Positions 8,095-16,974 of a stretch of 64,000 nt of DNA are shown here, piece by piece (within the stretch, counting starts at the first letter, position 1; every line of letters begins with the position of its first letter). The position numbers were made by a program, and so were the translations under genes. The notes below the pieces were generated by a model, which was not told where the DNA came from, ran no database searches, and was given only the letters and a program-made list of their open reading frames with translations. This stretch comes from Dyadobacter sp. SG02 (lineage in GTDB: Bacteria; Bacteroidota; Bacteroidia; Cytophagales; Spirosomataceae), in NCBI RefSeq assembly GCF_900109045.1, contig NZ_FNYL01000014.1, positions 186,001 to 250,000 of the forward strand, given 5' to 3'.

Positions 8095-9180
8095 ATGACC
8101 AAAAGCATTGCGCTACTATTTTTCCTGACCATGTTCTTTAACCCGCTTTTCGCACAGCAGGACAGGTCGGTTGTTACCCTTTCGAAAGATCCCGCAGGCC
8201 TTTTTAAATCCTATAAATTCTTCATTCAAAACGTCGAAGACCAGCGTCCTCAGCCCGGTGCTTCCCTAGGCAAAGTGATCGCATTAGGGAAGGAAATCCC
8301 GGCGGTATTGCCCGGCAGGGCCGAAAGTGAACTGTTCAGCTATTGGTCCTACCTCGCGCCCAAGAAAGAGCAGGCGTATTTGCCGCTTTATATTACGATT
8401 AAAGAGCTGTCTGTCAACGAAAAACGCGTCGGGCCGAACAGGGTCACCGGTGAGGTAAGACTGAATCTCCGATTCAAATGGTACCGGGACATGCAGCCGG
8501 TGGAGCTTACCGGTTACCAAACGGCGGCTAACTATACGCGCCCCGAAACTGCATTTACGCATGACAAATTGATCAAACAGCTTGTCGATCAAGCATTAGG
8601 CCATTTCCAAAAATGGATGACTGCCAATGCGGGCAAAACGCCGGCACTCGCGCGCAATCTGGTGCTGACATTCAAGGAAATCAACAATACCGCTTCGGAG
8701 GACACTGTTTTTTACACTCCCAAACGACCACTGATCTGGGACGATTTCAAAGTAAGGAGCGGCAAACCCGGCAGCCGGTACGCGGCGGCGGTATTTACCA
8801 GTTTTGGCTACGAGGGGCGCTCCTACCCGAAGGACGAGGACCTGGTAGTCGAAATCGGTTTGAAAATATTCATGGTTAAAAGCATGTCATGGGGACGGCC
8901 GGAATCGCGTAATGCGGGCACATTGCGCCATGAACAGATTCATTTCGACATTACGAGGCTGGTGGTCGAAAAGTTTAAAGAACGGCTCAGAAAGGCCGAA
9001 TTGACCATTGAAGATTATGACAGTGAAATTCAATATCAGTTTCTCGAAGCCTTCCGCGAAATGAATCGCGACCAGGAACAGTACGACGGCGAAACCGGCC
9101 ACGGGCTGAATGCAGGCGCCCAGGCCGCCTGGGACAAGAAAATCGCCGGACAGATCGAAGCACTCTATTCGGTTCAATAA
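8095..9180 (+). CDS. Secreted protein with C-terminal DUF922 (putative Zn-protease) domain
   Basis: About 361 residues from MTKSIALLFFLTMFFNPLFAQ, a clear signal peptide with cleavage after Ala-Gln. The first ~190 residues are an unrecognised domain. The C-terminal ~170 residues start PLIWDDFKVRSGKPGS and contain RHEQIHFDITRLV, a HExxHxD motif, and later ALGHF/GETGHGLNAGAQAAWDKKI; this matches DUF922, described as predicted secreted zinc-dependent proteases. Catalysis is not established. Likely periplasmic or exported. The reading frame also extends to a TTG at 8086, but the ATG is favoured. It ends 2 nt before the convergent comEC stop, with no terminator between. Confidence 0.78.
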   Translation: MTKSIALLFFLTMFFNPLFAQQDRSVVTLSKDPAGLFKSYKFFIQNVEDQRPQPGASLGKVIALGKEIPAVLPGRAESELFSYWSYLAPKKEQAYLPLYITIKELSVNEKRVGPNRVTGEVRLNLRFKWYRDMQPVELTGYQTAANYTRPETAFTHDKLIKQLVDQALGHFQKWMTANAGKTPALARNLVLTFKEINNTASEDTVFYTPKRPLIWDDFKVRSGKPGSRYAAAVFTSFGYEGRSYPKDEDLVVEIGLKIFMVKSMSWGRPESRNAGTLRHEQIHFDITRLVVEKFKERLRKAELTIEDYDSEIQYQFLEAFREMNRDQEQYDGETGHGLNAGAQAAWDKKIAGQIEALYSVQ

Positions 9181-9182
9181 TC

Positions 9183-10964
9183 CTAAGGTGCCGTTACGTG
9201 GATAATGTGCTGAATTTCATTATCTACCGCATAATTCTTTATATTAAAATCAAATGCGCGGGAATCGGCCGCAAACGCTTTATCGCTCAAAAGGTAAAGC
9301 GCATTCCCCGATTTGAAACCCAGTACCACGTGCTTCGGAACCTGAAAACGCACAGGCCCGGTGGTTGAATAGGAATTTAAAGTATTTGTAATTGAAACAG
9401 TTACAAAGAAAAGTATACAAACAGCCGCTAATTTCAAGTAACCCAGCGAGCGTGAATAAAGCGCATACCAGACAAGAAACATGGTGCCATAAAGCAAAAC
9501 CACTTCCATTAAATTCAAATGCAGGTTTTCCAGTAAATACCCCGGCAATGCTCGCGGAATTGAAGCCGACCAGTCTGTAAGCCGCGCCGAAAATGTCACT
9601 ATCTCGCCTGCCAGCCAGGCCAGCCATGAAATCCCCAAAAGACTGACGAGCAACAATACCAGTGCCGCCGGCAGGAGGATATTCGTAAACGCGACCACGA
9701 GCGGATTGACGAGCCAGAAATACGTCGGGAACTGATGGAAGTAGAAAAGACTAAGCGGAAATGTGGCAATCTGCGCCGCAAATGCCAACGCACTTACCTG
9801 CCAGACAAACCTCATAAAGCGATTGCCAGGTTTAAAAATGCCGTAAATCGATTCGTAGAACAGGAAAATGCCCGCCATTGCAAGGTAGGACAGTTGAAAA
9901 CCGACATCATAAAGCGCGCAGGGGTCCACCAGCAGAATGATAAGTGCCGAGAACGCCAGTGTATTCATTGGATAATGCTTTCGTTCAGCCACTTCCGCAA
10001 TTACCAGCACCATGCACATCAATGCGGCACGCTGTACAGAAGGCGGCAATCCGGTAACCAGCGCGTAAAAACCCAGCAACACGGCCATCAGCAGCAGGTA
10101 GATCCATTTCCCTGAACACCAACGTTTCAACCAGCCAAAAGCCGCTCCAATGGCCAGAAAAATAATGGCCACATGCATTCCGGAAACCGAAAGAATATGC
10201 ACGGCGCCGGAAATCACATAGTCGCCTACCTGCTCCTGTGCGAGATCGTCGCGGCGCCCAAGCAACATCGCCTTCACGAGCGCGAACGCGTCCGGATCGC
10301 TAATGTGCGCGCGAAAACGGCCTTCCGCCCATTGTGACACACTTTCGGGCCAGTAAGAAGGTTTTGCTTTCGAATGAGTGGAAAGCAACTTGTAAGAACC
10401 CGTGTTCACAAATGCAGTCACGAGAATGCCCTTATTGCGCAAATACTGGGAATAGTCGAACTGTCCGGGGTTTTGTGGCGGAGCGGGCGGCTCTAACCGG
10501 CCATGGATGATGAGCACGTCGCCCGGTTGCGGGACGGCGGAAAGGCTATCCGGCAGATAGATCAAAGCTCTCGCCGGATAGTCAGTCCAGTGATTTCCGT
10601 TACCGAATTGTTCGGTATTAACTTCAAAACGAATGGAGTTGCTTCGTTTTTCAGGTATTGTCGTAACCCTGGCAGTATAAGAGGTGTATTTCAATGTATG
10701 CAGTAAGACGAGCTGCTTGTCTTTTTCCACCTCAACCCGCATTTTAATACCAGCTCCCAGCAGGAACATCCAGATCGCCAGCCCGATCGAAAAGCCCGTT
10801 TGATGACCAAACCGATACAGGAGCGCGCATCCGGCCGTCGCAAGCCCCCCTGCTATTAATACAAAAACAACCGGCATACCCACGGTCGTACGCAATGCGT
10901 CGCCCGCCAATATGCCGGTTGCAAGGAATAATACTACGCTGACAAACGGAGCGCGTGAAAGCAT
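9183..10964 (-). CDS. comEC: ComEC/Rec2-family DNA-uptake channel
   Basis: A 593-residue polytopic membrane protein. Residues ~1-60 are hydrophobic; ~85-190 form the soluble OB-like DUF4131 region (YLPDSLSAVPQPGDVLIIHGRLE). From ~225 comes the Competence domain with the family signature LSVSGMHVAIIFLAIGAAFG and ALVTGLPPSVQRAALM, followed by about 8 further helices. The C-terminus after ~535 is a short soluble tail, so the metallo-beta-lactamase domain found in Bacillus and Neisseria ComEC is absent, as in other Bacteroidota members. It conducts single-stranded DNA across the inner membrane in transformable bacteria. It is last in a phoH / M43 / comEC run on the minus strand. Confidence 0.88.
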   Translation of the reverse strand: MLSRAPFVSVVLFLATGILAGDALRTTVGMPVVFVLIAGGLATAGCALLYRFGHQTGFSIGLAIWMFLLGAGIKMRVEVEKDKQLVLLHTLKYTSYTARVTTIPEKRSNSIRFEVNTEQFGNGNHWTDYPARALIYLPDSLSAVPQPGDVLIIHGRLEPPAPPQNPGQFDYSQYLRNKGILVTAFVNTGSYKLLSTHSKAKPSYWPESVSQWAEGRFRAHISDPDAFALVKAMLLGRRDDLAQEQVGDYVISGAVHILSVSGMHVAIIFLAIGAAFGWLKRWCSGKWIYLLLMAVLLGFYALVTGLPPSVQRAALMCMVLVIAEVAERKHYPMNTLAFSALIILLVDPCALYDVGFQLSYLAMAGIFLFYESIYGIFKPGNRFMRFVWQVSALAFAAQIATFPLSLFYFHQFPTYFWLVNPLVVAFTNILLPAALVLLLVSLLGISWLAWLAGEIVTFSARLTDWSASIPRALPGYLLENLHLNLMEVVLLYGTMFLVWYALYSRSLGYLKLAAVCILFFVTVSITNTLNSYSTTGPVRFQVPKHVVLGFKSGNALYLLSDKAFAADSRAFDFNIKNYAVDNEIQHIIHVTAP

Positions 10965-10970
10965 GTATGT

Positions 10971-12248
10971 TTATCGTACAACAAAACGTTTCGTGATTGT
11001 CTTGGCAGGGGTTGTTACCTTGTAATAGTACAAACCACTGGGAAAGTTTTTAACGTTGAGATAAGTACGGTTGACGGCATCTTCCGTCACTTTCTGGCCT
11101 TTCTGATTGTAAACGGAGACGGTATAATTCTCAAAATTCGGGGTAAACACATTGGTTGTCAAGGTTTCACGTACCGGATTAGGGTAAATTTCAACCACAA
11201 GTTCGCTGGTGGAAAGCCGGGAGTACTCTACCATTTTCGCGCGTCTCGGGCTTAGGGCCAGCACGGCATGCATCCGTTCCTTCTGGTCGTTCGTGAACAC
11301 ACTCATACAGACGTCCGGCGAATAATCCATGTAGTTTTCAATCATATTACGCGTCGTTACTGTCCCGCTGCATAGCGAGTATACCGGGGAGCACGTAATG
11401 TCGGTTGTCTCGTTCTTGGTATTGGCCCGCGGCGTATCCTCGCAGTAATCCGTGCCGCAGGTAGCGTCGCCCCAAATGTGGATAAGACCCAGCCAGTGGC
11501 CTACTTCGTGGGTGGTAGTGCGGCCCAGATTGTAAATACGGCTGGTAATCGCATCGGAATTACGGCCAAAATAGCGGAAATCGATAATCACACCGTCCGT
11601 CAATGCGTCGATTTCTCCGTTTTCGGCGGTAGCAAGGCCCGCGGTGCGGTCGTTGAGCTCGGTTACCACGGGAAATTGCGACGTTCCCAGGTACCGGTCG
11701 TTCAGCCGCGTGACCCAGATATTCAGGTAACGATTTGTAAACCAGGCTGGTGAAATATCGGCCAGGTCATCGGCATCGGTAATGGGACTGAATTGAGAGG
11801 TCGCATTGTAGGTCCGTACCACCGAAACCAGTTTGAAACGGATGCCTGTGTCGACACCCAGTGAATCGGTATAATAGCCTTTATAGCCGGATGTATTGCC
11901 GTAATCTTCGTTCAGCACATCGATCTGGCTCTGGACCTGCGCGTCGGAAATGTTGCCGTTGCCCGCTCCGCCGATTACATTGTCGGCACGGTTGTGCACC
12001 ACGTGCACCACAACCGGTATTGTAACCGTCTCGCTCGCGCCCGTGCGTGCACCCCTGATCGACCGCACGTAGTTCTGGATTGCCTCTTCCGAGTGCATCC
12101 GCAGATTCCGTAGCGACGGGTTTTTCAGGAGCCGCACGGAATCCCGTTCCGTGCTCGCGCATCGCGTAACGGCTGAATCCTGCGCCCTTCCGAGCGCAGA
12201 AACCAGCAACAGGCCAGCCAGCAGCAGGCTATTTCTCCGATTTTTCAT
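10971..12248 (-). CDS. M43 (pappalysin/cytophagalysin) metalloprotease with T9SS type A tail
   Basis: About 425 residues from MKNRRNSLLLAG, a signal peptide ending near GRAQ. The catalytic motif is HEVGHWLGLIHIWGD (HExxHxxGxxH), with CGTDYCEDTP downstream and the M43 Met-turn region NYMDYSPDVCMSVF. The last ~80 residues, from about SELVVEIYPNPVRETL to ITKRFVVR, form a Por-type (type IX) secretion C-terminal domain, so the enzyme should cross the outer membrane and be surface-attached or released. The reading frame extends to a TTG at 12257; the ATG at 12248 still overlaps the phoH stop by 20 nt, implying translational coupling. Downstream comEC starts 7 nt after its stop. Confidence 0.87.
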   Translation of the reverse strand: MKNRRNSLLLAGLLLVSALGRAQDSAVTRCASTERDSVRLLKNPSLRNLRMHSEEAIQNYVRSIRGARTGASETVTIPVVVHVVHNRADNVIGGAGNGNISDAQVQSQIDVLNEDYGNTSGYKGYYTDSLGVDTGIRFKLVSVVRTYNATSQFSPITDADDLADISPAWFTNRYLNIWVTRLNDRYLGTSQFPVVTELNDRTAGLATAENGEIDALTDGVIIDFRYFGRNSDAITSRIYNLGRTTTHEVGHWLGLIHIWGDATCGTDYCEDTPRANTKNETTDITCSPVYSLCSGTVTTRNMIENYMDYSPDVCMSVFTNDQKERMHAVLALSPRRAKMVEYSRLSTSELVVEIYPNPVRETLTTNVFTPNFENYTVSVYNQKGQKVTEDAVNRTYLNVKNFPSGLYYYKVTTPAKTITKRFVVR

Positions 12249-13176
12249 AGGCAGCAAGAATGTCCTTCACCAAACGGTGCCTTACAACGTCCGAACCATC
12301 CAGTTCCACGAAACTAATGCCCTTAATACCCTTCAAAACCGTTAACGAATCGATCAGACCCGATTTCAGGTTTTTCGGAAGGTCGATCTGCGACTTATCG
12401 CCGGTGATGATCGCTTTCGAGCTCGGGCCCATCCGGGTCAGGAACATCTTCATTTGCATCGGCGTGGTATTTTGTGCCTCGTCGAGCAGGATGAATGCGT
12501 TGTTCAGCGTACGCCCACGCATGTATGCGAGCGGCGCAATTTCGATTACCCGGCTTTCCAGGTACAGTTTCAGTTTTTCCGGCGCGATCATATCATCCAG
12601 CGCGTCATAAATCGGGCGCAGGTAGGGATCGATTTTTTCTTTCAGGTCGCCGGGCAAAAAGCCGAGGTTCTCGCCTGCTTCTACCGCCGGGCGGGTAATG
12701 ATAATTTTCCGTACTTCCTTGTTTTTCAATGCCCTAACTGCAATGGCAACGGCGGTGTAGGTTTTACCCGTACCGGCCGGACCGATCGCAAACACCAGGT
12801 CGAATTTACCGGCTTGTTCTACCAGCAACTTCTGGTTCGTTGTTTTGGCTTTTACGACAAGGCCCTTGTTACCGTAGAGGATCACGTCATCGTCGTCCTC
12901 GCCCGTAGCTACGGGCATTTTCGAGATCCCGTTCAGGTACCCCTTGACGTTGTCGTTCGTTATTTTTCCATACTTCTGGTAATGGGCCAGAAGTGAGTCG
13001 ATTACATCTGTGATTCGGATAATTTCGGGGGCAGTCCCCTGGATGCGGATCTCGTTTCCGCGTGAAATGATTTTACTTTCGGGGAAAGCTGCGGCGACTT
13101 CCTTGATATTCGAGTTGTGGATCCCGAGAAAATCGACCATGGATACGTCTTCGAGTGTGATGATTTTTTCCAGCAA
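12229..13176 (-). CDS. phoH: PhoH-family ATPase
   Basis: A 315-residue protein of the PhoH-like (PhoH/YbeZ) family. An N-terminal KH-like segment (ESKIISRGNEIRIQG) precedes the ATPase: Walker A GPAGTGKTYTA near residue 130, VRKIIITRPAVEAGENLGFLPG, and Walker B NAFILLDEAQNT. Family members are ATPases or helicases linked to RNA metabolism and ribosome-associated functions. The start codon is probably TTG: LEKIITLEDVS matches the family N-terminus, and no ATG exists between it and the upstream stop. First gene of the phoH / M43 / comEC run; overlaps the M43 start. Confidence 0.88.
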   Translation of the reverse strand: MLEKIITLEDVSMVDFLGIHNSNIKEVAAAFPESKIISRGNEIRIQGTAPEIIRITDVIDSLLAHYQKYGKITNDNVKGYLNGISKMPVATGEDDDDVILYGNKGLVVKAKTTNQKLLVEQAGKFDLVFAIGPAGTGKTYTAVAIAVRALKNKEVRKIIITRPAVEAGENLGFLPGDLKEKIDPYLRPIYDALDDMIAPEKLKLYLESRVIEIAPLAYMRGRTLNNAFILLDEAQNTTPMQMKMFLTRMGPSSKAIITGDKSQIDLPKNLKSGLIDSLTVLKGIKGISFVELDGSDVVRHRLVKDILAAYEKSEK

Positions 13177-13423
13177 ATGAATCAGTGTTTAATGTTTGTC
13201 TATTGTTTGTAAAATTTAGTAATAATAACCAACATTTGTAAAACATAATCGTCGAAAAAACAATTAATCTGCCAAATACGAAGTCAAAAAATAAGTGTTT
13301 TCCGACCAAGTCTTTCATTATCAGACACGCACAAAAATGTCGTGTGGCAGAAAAAAATTTAATACGCCAAACTCCCCGCCGTCGCTTTCGTTGAAGGCCT
13401 CCAATGATTAACTTTGTCTTAAC

Positions 13424-15043
13424 ATGGAAAACGAAAAGGCATCAAATAACTACCCCAGGAGCGGCTCCAAAACCGGCAACGGTACCAAGCGGGCATTCGC
13501 TCCGAGAACGCCATCCAACGATCAGAATTTCAGCAAATTACCACCTCAGGCCATCGACCTGGAAGAGGCGGTTTTGGGTGCCCTGATGATCGAAAAAGAT
13601 GCCCTCACGGCAGTGGCGGATATTCTCCGTCCGGATAGTTTTTACAAGGAGTCTCACGTCCGCATTTACAGCGCGATCGTCACCCTCTTCGCAGATTCGG
13701 AGCCGATCGATATGCTCACGGTTACCGCCAAGTTACGCAGTACCGGTGAGCTCGAACTCGTCGGCGGGGCGTCGTACATTATGGAGCTGACCAGCAAGGT
13801 CAACTCCGCGGCCAACATCGAATTCCATGCCCGCATTATTTCGCAGGCCTACATTAAAAGGGAGCTGATCAAAGTATCCTCCGAAATCCAGCGCGAGGCT
13901 TACGAAGATACGACCGACGTTTTCCGTCTTCTGGACAAAACAGAACAGTCGCTCTTCGCGATTTCGGAATCCAATATCAAGAAAAACTACGCCGATATGG
14001 GCGCGCTCATGCGCCAGGCCCTGGCCGAACTCGATCAGAAAAAAAATAACAAGGACGGTCTTACCGGCGTACCATCCGGTTTCAGCGCCCTCGACAGGCT
14101 GACTTCCGGCTGGCAGAAAACGGAATTGATGATCCTCGCGGCACGTCCCGGTATGGGTAAAACGGCATTCGTCGTTTCCTCGCTCCGGAATGCGGCGGTG
14201 GATTTCAATATTCCTGTGGCGATATTCTCTCTGGAGATGTCGTCGGTACAGCTCGTCAATCGTCTGATTTCCGCTGAGGCTGAGATCGATAGTGAAAAAA
14301 TCCGTAAAGGAAGCCTAGCACCGCACGAATGGGAGCAGCTGCACCACCGCATTCACCGGCTGACCAATGCCCCCATTTATATTGACGACACCCCTGCCCT
14401 TTCGGTCCTCGAACTTCGGGCCAAATGCCGCCGTTTGAAAGCGCAGCACGACATTCAGATGATCGTAATCGACTACTTGCAGCTCATGACCGGCGATACG
14501 GGCGGCAAGAGCCCGGGTAACCGCGAACAGGAAATTGCGATGATCTCACGATCGTTAAAAAACCTGGCAAAAGAACTCGATGTACCGGTAATCGCCCTGT
14601 CGCAGCTCAGCCGCGCCGTGGAAACGCGTGGCGGTGAAAAACGCCCGCAGCTCTCCGATTTGAGGGAATCCGGGTCTATCGAGCAAGATGCCGATATGGT
14701 AATATTCCTGTACCGACCTGAATATTATGGTATTACCGAAGACGAAGCAGGTAACTCGGTAGCGGGTGTGGGTGAAGTAATTCTGGCTAAAAACCGTGCA
14801 GGTTCGCTTGATACCATCCAGCTCCGCTTTATTGGTAAATACACCAAATTTGCCGACCTCGATTCAGGCTTCACCCCTGCCCCATTCTCGATCGACCGCC
14901 CTATCCAGACCTCGAACCCGATATCTTCCTTCGAAAGCCAGGCCAAACCAACCGCGCCACCCATGGGCGGAACCCTCCGCAGCCGTGCCAACGACCTGAG
15001 CAACTTCGATTACAAAGGGCCCGACAGCGAGCCTCCTTTTTGA
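13424..15043 (+). CDS. dnaB: Replicative DNA helicase DnaB
   Basis: A 539-residue hexameric helicase. A ~38-residue polar N-terminal extension precedes LPPQAIDLEEAVLGALMIE, the usual beginning of the DnaB N-terminal domain. A linker leads to the RecA-like C-terminal ATPase: Walker A ARPGMGKTAF near residue 240, Walker B MIVIDYLQLM near 345, and LSQLSRAVETR plus DLRESGSIEQDAD with the arginine finger region. The tail after ~475 is Pro/Ser-rich and ends GPDSEPPF. A TAACTTTG -7-like element sits at 13409-13416, very near the ATG, which would give a very short leader if used. Followed by a hairpin terminator and a repeat locus. Confidence 0.95.
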   Translation: MENEKASNNYPRSGSKTGNGTKRAFAPRTPSNDQNFSKLPPQAIDLEEAVLGALMIEKDALTAVADILRPDSFYKESHVRIYSAIVTLFADSEPIDMLTVTAKLRSTGELELVGGASYIMELTSKVNSAANIEFHARIISQAYIKRELIKVSSEIQREAYEDTTDVFRLLDKTEQSLFAISESNIKKNYADMGALMRQALAELDQKKNNKDGLTGVPSGFSALDRLTSGWQKTELMILAARPGMGKTAFVVSSLRNAAVDFNIPVAIFSLEMSSVQLVNRLISAEAEIDSEKIRKGSLAPHEWEQLHHRIHRLTNAPIYIDDTPALSVLELRAKCRRLKAQHDIQMIVIDYLQLMTGDTGGKSPGNREQEIAMISRSLKNLAKELDVPVIALSQLSRAVETRGGEKRPQLSDLRESGSIEQDADMVIFLYRPEYYGITEDEAGNSVAGVGEVILAKNRAGSLDTIQLRFIGKYTKFADLDSGFTPAPFSIDRPIQTSNPISSFESQAKPTAPPMGGTLRSRANDLSNFDYKGPDSEPPF

Positions 15044-15068
15044 TACGCTATTGATTTGAACAATATAT

Positions 15069-15107
15069 GAAAGGCCGGAAATGATCGCTCATTCCGGCCT
15101 TTCTTTT
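15069..15107 (+). terminator. Intrinsic terminator downstream of dnaB
   Basis: GAAAGGCCGGAA (15069-15080) pairs with TTCCGGCCTTTC (15092-15103), extended inward by TGA/TCA, followed by TTTT. Confidence 0.8.
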
Positions 15108-15140
15108 GTCATTTATAGTGAGGTGTTGTCATTTTTGGTC

Positions 15141-15284
15141 AGATGTTGTGATTGGCGGGTTTACGTAAAAATTGGGAGATGTTGTGATCGTAGGATATAC
15201 ATAAAAGTTAGGAGATGTTGTGATCGTAGGATATACGTAAAAGTTAGGAGATGTTGTGATCGTAGGATATACGTAAAAGTTGGG
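15141..15284. repeat. 36-bp head-to-tail tandem repeat, four units
   Basis: The units start AGATGTTGTGAT at 15141, 15177, 15213 and 15249, each exactly 36 bp with no spacers. The last three are nearly identical; the first is diverged, and a further degenerate fragment precedes it at about 15120-15140. The period is a multiple of three, which is why one frame stays open across it, but there is no start context or protein-like composition. The last unit merges into a large palindrome at 15279. Confidence 0.9.
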
Positions 15285-15392
15285 CGTAGTCTATGACTGC
15301 GTCCGAGTGTGTGCCGGTCTCCGACCGGCTTTGCGTGATGGTGCGGTCAGAGACCGCGTGACGCTCGGACGTAGTCCCAGACTACGCCCAAC
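15279..15392. repeat. Large palindrome with two inner hairpins (three-way structure)
   Basis: The outer arms GTTGGGCGTAGTCT... (15279-15307) and its near-perfect complement (15363-15392) enclose two perfect smaller hairpins: GCCGGTC/GACCGGC at 15313-15329 and GCGGTC/GACCGC at 15343-15357. It lies between the convergent dnaB and rRNA methyltransferase genes. Confidence 0.85.
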
Positions 15393-15506
15393 TAGAAACT
15401 TGACCACACCTGACCAACCCTAACCATTTCCCAACTAGAAACTTGACCACACCTGACCAACCCTGACCATTTCCCAACTAGAAACTTGACCACCCCTGAC
15501 CATTTC
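15390..15506. repeat. 43-bp tandem repeat, two full units and a truncated third
   Basis: Units beginning AACTAGAAACTTGACCAC at 15390, 15433 and 15476. The first two are 43 bp and differ at one position (CTAACC/CTGACC); the third lacks an internal segment of about 10 bp. The array ends 3 nt before the stop of the convergent methyltransferase gene. Confidence 0.9.
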
Positions 15507-15509
15507 CCC

Positions 15510-16910
15510 TTAACCACGCCTCACCAGCAACGCGACGTTTTCAACATGATGCGTGTTCGGGAACATATCAACCGGCTGCACGCGCGTCACTTCATAATCT
15601 TCGGCCATTAATGCCAGGTCGCGCGCCTGCGTGGCTGTGTTGCAACTCACGTACACGACGCGGTCGGGGGCAGCTTTGAGGATCGTTTCAACTACGGGTA
15701 CATCCATTCCGGCGCGTGGTGGGTCGGTAATGATCACGTCGGGGCGGCCGTGCGTGTGCAGGAAACTTTCGTTCATGATCGCGCGCATGTCGCCCGCGAA
15801 GAAAGATGTATTGGTAATGCCGTTCAATTCGGAGTTAATGCGGGCATCTTGTACGGCTGCTTCGACGTACTCCACACCTACCACTTTCTTCGCGCTGCGG
15901 GCTACGAAGTTCGCGATGGTACCGGTTCCCGTGTAAAGGTCATATACCGATTCCGAGCCAGTCAGCTGCGCGTAGTCGCGTGCCACGCTGAACAGCTTGT
16001 AAGCCTGCTCCGAGTTGGTCTGGTAGAACGATTTCGGCCCCACGAGGAATGTCAGGTCCTCCATCGTTTCGCGGATCACCTTCTCGCCTGCGTAATGGAT
16101 CACGTCCTGGTCCTGGTAGGAATCGTTTCCTTTCAGGTTCACGATGTAATTCAATGAGGTAATTTCCGGATGATTTTTATCCAAAAATTCCATCACTTCC
16201 GCGATAATTTCGTCGTTTTGCGCTCCAAATTGCACGATCACCATCACGTCGCCAGAATTGGCTGTACGGATGATCACGTTGCGCATCACGCCTACATTAA
16301 AACGTACGTCGTAATAAGGATACCCTTTTTCCTCCGAAAAATGGTGCAACGAGTTCCGGATCGCATTCGAGGGGTCCGGTTGGAGGTGGCAGTGATCTAC
16401 CGTGAATATCTTGTCGAAACGCTTCGGCACGTGAAAGCCCAGTGCTGTCTTGGTAAATGGCAGTCCTGAAACGAGCTGTTCCTTCGTGAGCCAGCGCCAG
16501 TTCGAGAAAGTGAATTCCAACTTATTACGGTAATATTCAGTCTTAGGGGCAGCGAGAATCTCGTTTATCTCAACAGTCCTGATCTTTCCTATCCTTTCGA
16601 AATGATCCACTACCTGCTGCCTTTTGAACCTGAGCTGATGTTCGTAGCTGATATGCTGCCATTTACAGCCCCCGCAAACCCCGAAATGCTCGCAATAGGG
16701 TTCCGTACGTAAAGCCGATTGTGAATGGATTTTGGTAACGATCGCCTCCTTCAATTTCTTCTTCGTACGAACGACCTGAAGATCGACGATGTCACCGGGA
16801 GCCACATTACCTTCTACAAAGATTACGCCATCTTCCGATTTAAATATACATTTGCCTTCTGCCGCAAAATCGGTAATTTCAACGTATTCGTACTTGTTAC
16901 TCTTAGACAT
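15510..16910 (-). CDS. rlmD: 23S rRNA (uracil-5-)-methyltransferase, RlmD-like
   Basis: A 466-residue TrmA/RumA-family enzyme. The N-terminus is a TRAM RNA-binding domain (EITDFAAEGKCIF to about residue 58). It is followed by the iron-sulfur cysteines CEHFGVCGGCKW, with a fourth Cys later, and a Rossmann methyltransferase domain with DLYTGTGTIANF, DPPRAGMD and the catalytic VSCNTATQARDL. It forms 5-methyluridine using S-adenosylmethionine. RlmD (U1939) is the best assignment because of the Fe-S motif and TRAM domain, but Bacteroidota often have two such paralogues, so RlmCD-type specificity is possible. Monocistronic, convergent with dnaB. Confidence 0.85.
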   Translation of the reverse strand: MSKSNKYEYVEITDFAAEGKCIFKSEDGVIFVEGNVAPGDIVDLQVVRTKKKLKEAIVTKIHSQSALRTEPYCEHFGVCGGCKWQHISYEHQLRFKRQQVVDHFERIGKIRTVEINEILAAPKTEYYRNKLEFTFSNWRWLTKEQLVSGLPFTKTALGFHVPKRFDKIFTVDHCHLQPDPSNAIRNSLHHFSEEKGYPYYDVRFNVGVMRNVIIRTANSGDVMVIVQFGAQNDEIIAEVMEFLDKNHPEITSLNYIVNLKGNDSYQDQDVIHYAGEKVIRETMEDLTFLVGPKSFYQTNSEQAYKLFSVARDYAQLTGSESVYDLYTGTGTIANFVARSAKKVVGVEYVEAAVQDARINSELNGITNTSFFAGDMRAIMNESFLHTHGRPDVIITDPPRAGMDVPVVETILKAAPDRVVYVSCNTATQARDLALMAEDYEVTRVQPVDMFPNTHHVENVALLVRRG

Positions 16911-16974
16911 TATTTCCTGTTTTAATTACTAATCCCAATATCCTATCGGATCAATTTTACTGCCGCATCATTCC

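Noticed and set aside
9183..10964. Truncated ComEC because the metallo-beta-lactamase domain is missing
   Set aside because: Bacteroidota ComEC proteins often lack that domain; the membrane core and OB region are complete, so it is not called a pseudogene.
15141..15284. Possible CRISPR array (36-bp repeats)
   Set aside because: The units abut with no spacers between them and no cas genes are nearby.
15081..15296. A 71-codon plus-strand open frame with RCCDRRIYVKV-type repeats
   Set aside because: It is the translation of the 36-bp tandem repeat, whose length is a multiple of three; there is no start context or protein family.
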